The notes below the pieces were generated by a model that worked only from the letters and a program-made list of their open reading frames with translations, searched no databases and was not told where the DNA came from. A DNA stretch of 64,000 nucleotides from CAIUSP01 sp964594365 (GTDB taxonomy: Bacteria > Actinomycetota > Thermoleophilia > Solirubrobacterales > 70-9): contig CAZQMB010000002.1 of assembly GCA_964594365.1 (NCBI GenBank), positions 1 to 64,000 on the forward strand, given 5' to 3'. The translations under genes and the position numbers were made by a program. How positions within the stretch are numbered: the stretch's first letter is position 1; each line of letters starts with the position of its first letter. Positions 60,184 through 64,000 of this stretch are shown in pieces.

Positions 60184-60212
60184 ACGGTAGGTCAATCGGG
60201 GACAGGTGTCAA
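60184..60212 (-). promoter_or_regulatory. Promoter of ftsZ
   Basis: On the minus strand a perfect -35 TTGACA (60207-60212) is followed by a 17-nt spacer and -10 TACCGT (60184-60189). It is the only full consensus sigma70-type promoter noticed in the window. Transcription should start near 60177, about 120 nt before ATG. Confidence 0.65.
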
Positions 60213-60230
60213 TGGCCAAAATGACCAAAC

Positions 60231-60250
60231 CCTCGAGTTCGACTCGAAGG
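60231..60250. terminator. Hairpin downstream of ftsQ
   Basis: On the minus strand CCTTCGAGT-CGA-ACTCGAGGG-type pairing gives a stem of about 9 bp with one G-U pair, followed by TTTGGTCATTTT. It lies between ftsQ and the ftsZ promoter and may end the mur-ftsQ transcript. Confidence 0.4.
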
Positions 60251-60356
60251 TTTTGACCCCCCTCTTCTGGACCGTTGGTTGAGCCTTAGGGTTTCGCCGG
60301 GCACCGGGTTTTCCCTGTAAAACGCGTATAGAACGAGATCACGACATCAGCCGGAG

Positions 60357-60373
60357 TCAGGGACTTTCCCTGA
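60357..60373. repeat. Perfect 7-bp hairpin after ftsQ
   Basis: TCAGGGA, a 3-nt loop and TCCCTGA, about 100 nt after the ftsQ stop. Role unknown. Confidence 0.4.
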
Positions 60374-60469
60374 TTTCCACGACCATCAACGCACCCCTGA
60401 GGGAGTGCAAAAAGCAGTGCAGAAACGGCCTCTGGCGGCTTTGCGGGAGCCTTACGGACCAGTGCGGAG

Positions 60470-61174
60470 CTATCCGGTGACAGGACGTCCGGGGGCGCTG
60501 ACATCGATGTAGGAAGGCGAGCCCAGGCCCGGGTCGGCCAGGAGCGCGGAGGCGGCCGCCCACTTCGCGCGGCCGTCGTCGCCGTCGCCGAACCGCAGCT
60601 CGGGCGCTCCGCTCAGATCGACCACGACACCCCCGTAGGTCTCCTCCCACGCGGCCGAGATCAGACCCGGTTCGAGTGGTCCGGGAGTCGCTGCGATGAT
60701 CGAAGCCTGGGCTATTCCGCGATCATCCACCAGGCCTCCGGATGCGAGAGTGGCGGTGATGGTCGGCAGATCGAAGCCCGCCACATCGAGGCCGATCAAT
60801 GCGTAGCCGTCCGCCGAGATGCCGGTTACCTCCCCTTCGATGGTCGATACGGCCACAGGGGGTCGCTCGCGGATCTTCACCTCGAGCGTGTGAGGTAGAT
60901 CGGTCGAGGTGGTGATGGCGGCCACAGTGGGAAATGCCCCGAGAGCCTCGATCAGCTTGGCCTGATCGACATTGAGCGTGGTCATCTGGAGGCCCACCCG
61001 CTCGAGCGATTTCTGGATCGCATTGCGATTCACCGTCGCACCCTCGACCTCGACCTTCGTGACGGCTACGAGGGATGAATCCCTGAACCAGAACCAGTAG
61101 GCAGCCAGCAGTGCAACCAGCAAGAGCGCGAGTGCGGTGAGGCGAAGGCGCCAGACGCGCCACCCAACCCTCAC
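60470..61174 (-). CDS. ftsQ: Cell division protein FtsQ/DivIB
   Basis: A 234-residue bitopic membrane protein of the divisome. A short cytoplasmic end is followed by one membrane helix (LRLTALALLLVALLAAYWFW). A POTRA domain begins VAVTKVEVEGATVNRNAIQ and ends with LPHTLEVKIRERPPVA, then the FtsQ/DivIB C-terminal domain with ISADGYALIGLD. GTG 61174 overlaps the murB stop as GTGA; the in-frame TTG 61201 is less likely. The C-terminal beta domain is divergent, as usual. Confidence 0.93.
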   Translation of the reverse strand: MRVGWRVWRLRLTALALLLVALLAAYWFWFRDSSLVAVTKVEVEGATVNRNAIQKSLERVGLQMTTLNVDQAKLIEALGAFPTVAAITTSTDLPHTLEVKIRERPPVAVSTIEGEVTGISADGYALIGLDVAGFDLPTITATLASGGLVDDRGIAQASIIAATPGPLEPGLISAAWEETYGGVVVDLSGAPELRFGDGDDGRAKWAAASALLADPGLGSPSYIDVSAPGRPVTG

Positions 61175-62088
61175 CCCTCTATCTCCCAGTCGGTCGGCCA
61201 ATCGATCTCACCGAGGGTCTGCACCTCCGGCTCGAGGATCACCCCGAACTCTGCGTGCACGCGGTGCCGGGCCTCGGACATCACCTTCAGCACCTCGGCT
61301 GCCGTAGCCGAGTCGAAGTTCTCGACGAAATTCGCGTGCTTCTCGGAGAGCCTCGCGCCGCCAACCGTCAACCCGCGGCAGCCGGCCTCGTCGAGGAGCA
61401 TCCCCGCAGACTTACCGCCGGCACGCTCGTCGTCTGGATTCACGAAAGTCGAGCCGAAGGTCTTGATTCCAGACGGCTGAGCTTCTTTGCGTCTACCCCT
61501 CATCTCGGCCATCGTCTCCTTGATCACCTCGACCTCGCCCGGAGACAGGGAGAACCAGGCCCTCGAAACCACCTCACCCCGTTCGAGATTGGAATTCCGG
61601 TAGCTGAACCCGAGATCTTCGGGCGCTGCCTCGCGGATCCCTCCAGCGGTACAGATACTCACCCGGGTGAGCACCCGCCCCAACTCGCCTCCGTAGGCGT
61701 TCGCGTTCATGCGAACCGCCCCGCCGACCGTCCCCGGAATGTTCACGCCGAATTCCAATCCGCTGAGCCCCCAACCAGCCACCTTGGCCGAGACCGACGG
61801 CAACCTCGCGCCACCACCGCACTCGACCACGTCCTCCACCCTCTCGACCTCCGCCAGAGGGCCCTTCAGCTTCAACACGAGTCCCCGGAAGCCCGAGTCG
61901 GCGATCAGGAGGTTGGAACCGGATCCGACGATCCCCAAGGGGAGGGCTTCCTCTGCGGCCCATGCAAGGAGGGCCACCAGGTCTTCTTCGTTCTCGGGCT
62001 CTGCGTAGTGGTCGGCAGGGCCTCCGATCCTGATCGTGGTGAGGCGATCGAGTGGGAAATCTTCGGTTGTGGGAGGCGCACCGCTCAT
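61171..62088 (-). CDS. murB: UDP-N-acetylenolpyruvoylglucosamine reductase
   Basis: A 305-residue FAD enzyme reducing enolpyruvyl-UDP-GlcNAc to UDP-MurNAc. It has TTIRIGGPADHYAEP, the FAD loop GIVGSGSNLLIADSGFRGLV, GLEFGVNIPGTVGGAVRMNA, and the proton-donor Ser in TFGSTFVNP with a C-terminal Glu in GVILEPEVQ. ATG 62088 overlaps the murC stop (ATGA). Confidence 0.97.
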   Translation of the reverse strand: MSGAPPTTEDFPLDRLTTIRIGGPADHYAEPENEEDLVALLAWAAEEALPLGIVGSGSNLLIADSGFRGLVLKLKGPLAEVERVEDVVECGGGARLPSVSAKVAGWGLSGLEFGVNIPGTVGGAVRMNANAYGGELGRVLTRVSICTAGGIREAAPEDLGFSYRNSNLERGEVVSRAWFSLSPGEVEVIKETMAEMRGRRKEAQPSGIKTFGSTFVNPDDERAGGKSAGMLLDEAGCRGLTVGGARLSEKHANFVENFDSATAAEVLKVMSEARHRVHAEFGVILEPEVQTLGEIDWPTDWEIEG

Positions 62089-64000
62089 CCATTCCCTTCC
62101 GCCACGAGATCTTCGGCCAGGCGATCTATGTCTCCGGCTCCGAGCGTGACCACGAGATCCCCCTCGGTAAGCCGACCGGAGAGAGCCTCTAGGGCGCCTT
62201 CCCGGTTCTGCAGCCACCAGACGGGCCTGCCGCCCGCTGCGTCTGCAGCGGCTTCGGCTACCCATCTGCCGGTCACGCCCTCGAGGTCCCCCACCGGCGT
62301 CTCGCGCGCCGGATAGACCTCGAGGACTCCGATCTCGTCTGCGGCAGCGAGAGCACGACCGAACTCACTCGAGAGAGCCTTCGTCCGCGAGTAGAGATGA
62401 GGCTGGAAGATGGCAATGACCCTCCGCGAACCGACCTGACGCGCCGCCTCCAGTGCCGCAGCGACTTCGGTTGGATGATGAGCGTAGTCGTCGTAGACGA
62501 GCGCTCCCGATGCCATACGCCCCTTCCGTTCGAATCTCCGAGCCACCCCCGGAAAGCTGGCAAGCGCCTCTTCGAGCTCCTTCGGCTCGACCTGATCGAG
62601 CAGACCAGCCGACCCCAGAGCGCCGACCGCTGCGAGAGCATTCAAGACGTTATGGCGCCCGGGTGATGAGGTCCTCAGCTCGAGATCGTCAGCGAATCCG
62701 GGCAAGCCACTGATCCGGAACGAGGTGCCCGCGCCCGACAGAGAGAGATCTCTCGCCTCGATCTCGGTCGGCAGGGCCGGCTCCAGTCGTTGCTCTCCTC
62801 CGAGGATGCCGAATCGCAGGCAACGCCCGGGGCCGGAGAGGTCTACTTCGGGTCCGACGATCATCGATTCCGAGTGCGAGACGAACCCGTTGAACGCCTT
62901 GCGCAGATCCTCGAGTGATGCCCAGCGAGCATGATGATCGAGCTCGAGGTTCGTCACCACGGCTACCTCGGGAGAGAGCTCGAGGAAACTCGCATCGCTC
63001 TCGTCGGCCTCGGTGACCATCCACTCGCCAGCCCCCCAGCCTGCATTCGTCGGCGCTCCGGAAGGGCCTGCGCCTGGCAACTCGCCGCCGATCAGGAAAC
63101 CGGGTTCCATCCCGAGGCTTCGCATCAGATGGACGCAGAGTGCGGTGGTGGTTGTCTTCCCGTGCGTACCGGCAACGGCGATCAGGCGTCGCGCCCGTGA
63201 CACCTCCGCAAGCATCTCACCCCGGTGGATGATTCGCTGACCCCGCTCTCGGGCCAGCATGAGCTGCGGGTTGTCCTCAGCGATGGCGCTCGAAACGACC
63301 ACCTCGGAGCCCTCCGGAAGGCGTTGGGGATCGTGCCCGATCTCGGTTGGAATGCCGAGGGACCCGAGACGAGAGAGGTAGGAGGAATCGCTCCGGTCCG
63401 AGCCGCTGACCCCAGCTCCTCTCGAGGCAGCGATCGCTGCCAGTCCTGACATGCCAGCCCCTCCGAGACCGATGAAGTAGAGGTTTCGTCCGGTCATGTC
63501 CTCCGCCTTCGCCGCGTCCCCGGATCGGGTCGCATCGACCCGATGTGGCTCCTCCATGGCGTTGGCTGCCCGTCGTGATCTCGCTGCGCCGACCACGAGC
63601 CTCGCAACTTCTGCGGCAGCATCCGGTCGGGCTAGAGCAGCCGAGGCCGCCGCCATCTCGGCGAGCAGATCCGGATCGTCGAGCAGGTCGGCGACGGCAG
63701 TGCGAAGTGTGCCCGAATCCAAGTCGGAGTCCGCCAGCATCCGTGCCGCGCCGCCGGAGACCATCCACTCTGCGTTCCGTGTCTGATGGTCGGCGGTGGC
63801 GTGAGGGTAGGGGATGAGCACCGCCGGCTTTCCGGCAGCGGCGATCTCGAACACGGAACCACCTGACCTCCCGACCACGAGGTCTGCCGCTGCGAGCACC
63901 TCTCCGAGGCCCGGCTCGTAGCGGAGCAGGGTATAGCCGGTGGGATTCCCTCTGGCCGCCAGCTGAGCCGAGACCTCGTCGTAATCGCGTTCGCCACTGA
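62085..64000 (-). CDS. murG-murC: MurG-MurC fusion: glycosyltransferase C-terminal half joined to UDP-MurNAc-L-alanine ligase; 5' end beyond window
   Basis: The frame is open from the right edge to the stop at 62085, about 638 codons. The first 145 residues are the MurG C-terminal domain: SGERDYDEVSAQLAARG, then GRSGGSVFEIAAAGKPAVLI and PYPHATADHQTRNAEWM, the UDP-GlcNAc and GGS loop. A linker of about 30 residues without a stop leads to a complete MurC with FIGLGGAGMSGLAAIA, GTHGKTTTTALC, EADESDASF and DDYAHHPTEV. MurG makes lipid II at the membrane; MurC adds L-Ala in the cytoplasm. ATG 63497 could allow a separate MurC. Confidence 0.9.
   Translation of the reverse strand, partial: SGERDYDEVSAQLAARGNPTGYTLLRYEPGLGEVLAAADLVVGRSGGSVFEIAAAGKPAVLIPYPHATADHQTRNAEWMVSGGAARMLADSDLDSGTLRTAVADLLDDPDLLAEMAAASAALARPDAAAEVARLVVGAARSRRAANAMEEPHRVDATRSGDAAKAEDMTGRNLYFIGLGGAGMSGLAAIAASRGAGVSGSDRSDSSYLSRLGSLGIPTEIGHDPQRLPEGSEVVVSSAIAEDNPQLMLARERGQRIIHRGEMLAEVSRARRLIAVAGTHGKTTTTALCVHLMRSLGMEPGFLIGGELPGAGPSGAPTNAGWGAGEWMVTEADESDASFLELSPEVAVVTNLELDHHARWASLEDLRKAFNGFVSHSESMIVGPEVDLSGPGRCLRFGILGGEQRLEPALPTEIEARDLSLSGAGTSFRISGLPGFADDLELRTSSPGRHNVLNALAAVGALGSAGLLDQVEPKELEEALASFPGVARRFERKGRMASGALVYDDYAHHPTEVAAALEAARQVGSRRVIAIFQPHLYSRTKALSSEFGRALAAADEIGVLEVYPARETPVGDLEGVTGRWVAEAAADAAGGRPVWWLQNREGALEALSGRLTEGDLVVTLGAGDIDRLAEDLVAEGNG

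Larger units (their letters stand above)
60056..60469 (-). other. Non-coding region between ftsQ and ftsZ
   Basis: A 414-nt stretch without a credible gene. It contains hairpins at 60231-60250 and 60357-60373, the ftsZ promoter at 60184-60212 and a predicted ftsZ leader of about 120 nt. Two further 6-bp hairpins in the leader are CCTCAT/ATGAGG at 60106-60120 and CCGCAA/TTGCGG at 60135-60151. Confidence 0.7.

Noticed and set aside
60286..60504. Small ORF in the ftsQ-ftsZ gap
   Set aside because: It overlaps the end of ftsQ in another frame, lacks a ribosome site and shows no family resemblance.
63497..63899. Separate murC gene starting at ATG 63497
   Set aside because: No stop codon separates it from MurG and there is no -10 or ribosome site before 63497. 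Kept as an alternative in the fusion entry.

Overview
The window is high-GC bacterial chromosome with dense, mostly minus-strand housekeeping genes. It looks like an actinobacterium of the class Thermoleophilia (Solirubrobacterales-like). Signs of this are the GC content, the rpsP-ffh-ftsY-smc-rnc-plsX block, the lack of ftsA beside ftsZ, secreted choice-of-anchor/VCBS and 'VGSNQLKKGAV'-type proteins, and DUF4333 and DUF3352 proteins. The class assignment is an inference. A run of exactly 100 N (20155-20254) marks a scaffold join inside smc, so this is a draft or metagenome assembly. No phage, insertion sequence, CRISPR array or integron was seen.

Layout. 1-5 kb: a partial NAD-dependent epimerase, tRNA-Cys, a TetR regulator, tRNA-Gly, a predicted secreted seven-bladed VCBS propeller protein, a DUF4333 lipoprotein and a hotdog thioesterase. 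5-15 kb: an RNase H, a Xer recombinase, an L,D-transpeptidase, a 5-FCL-like protein, ilvD, thiD, dprA, comM, yraN, rnhB and lepB. 15-25 kb: rplS, trmD, khpA, rpsP, ffh, ftsY, smc (gapped), rnc, acpP, plsX, rpmF and a DUF177 protein. 25-35 kb: a DivIVA-like coiled coil, coaD, rsmD, recG, a DAK2 protein, rpmB and the riboflavin cluster ribD-ribE-ribBA-ribH. 35-47 kb: a secreted repeat protein and a MOP flippase on the plus strand, then rpe, a zinc-ribbon protein, fmt, def, priA, metK, a DUF3352 protein, der and cmk. 47-58.8 kb: aroA, tyrA, aroF, aroH, rluB, scpB, scpA, trpS and the glycine cleavage genes gcvPB, gcvPA, gcvH and gcvT. 59-64 kb: the end of the division and cell wall cluster, ftsZ, ftsQ, murB and an in-frame murG-murC fusion that runs off the right edge.

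Expression logic. Two sequence habits recur throughout. First, more than twenty transcription-unit starts have a TANNNT hexamer 6-9 nt before the start codon. That is the geometry of leaderless mRNAs fired from an actinobacterial -10 element. Second, genes inside units are joined by 4-nt NTGA stop/start overlaps. ATGA, GTGA and TTGA are common, and two genes (the DUF177 gene and lepB) appear to use CTGA, i.e. a CTG start. ftsZ is the exception: it has a full TTGACA-17-TACCGT promoter and a structured leader of about 120 nt.

Most notable items are the MurG-MurC fusion, the leaderless signature, the forced CTG start of the DUF177 gene, acidic low-complexity extensions on L19, PlsX and the Smc head, and two nine-codon upstream ORFs that overlap the starts of the 5-FCL gene and trpS.
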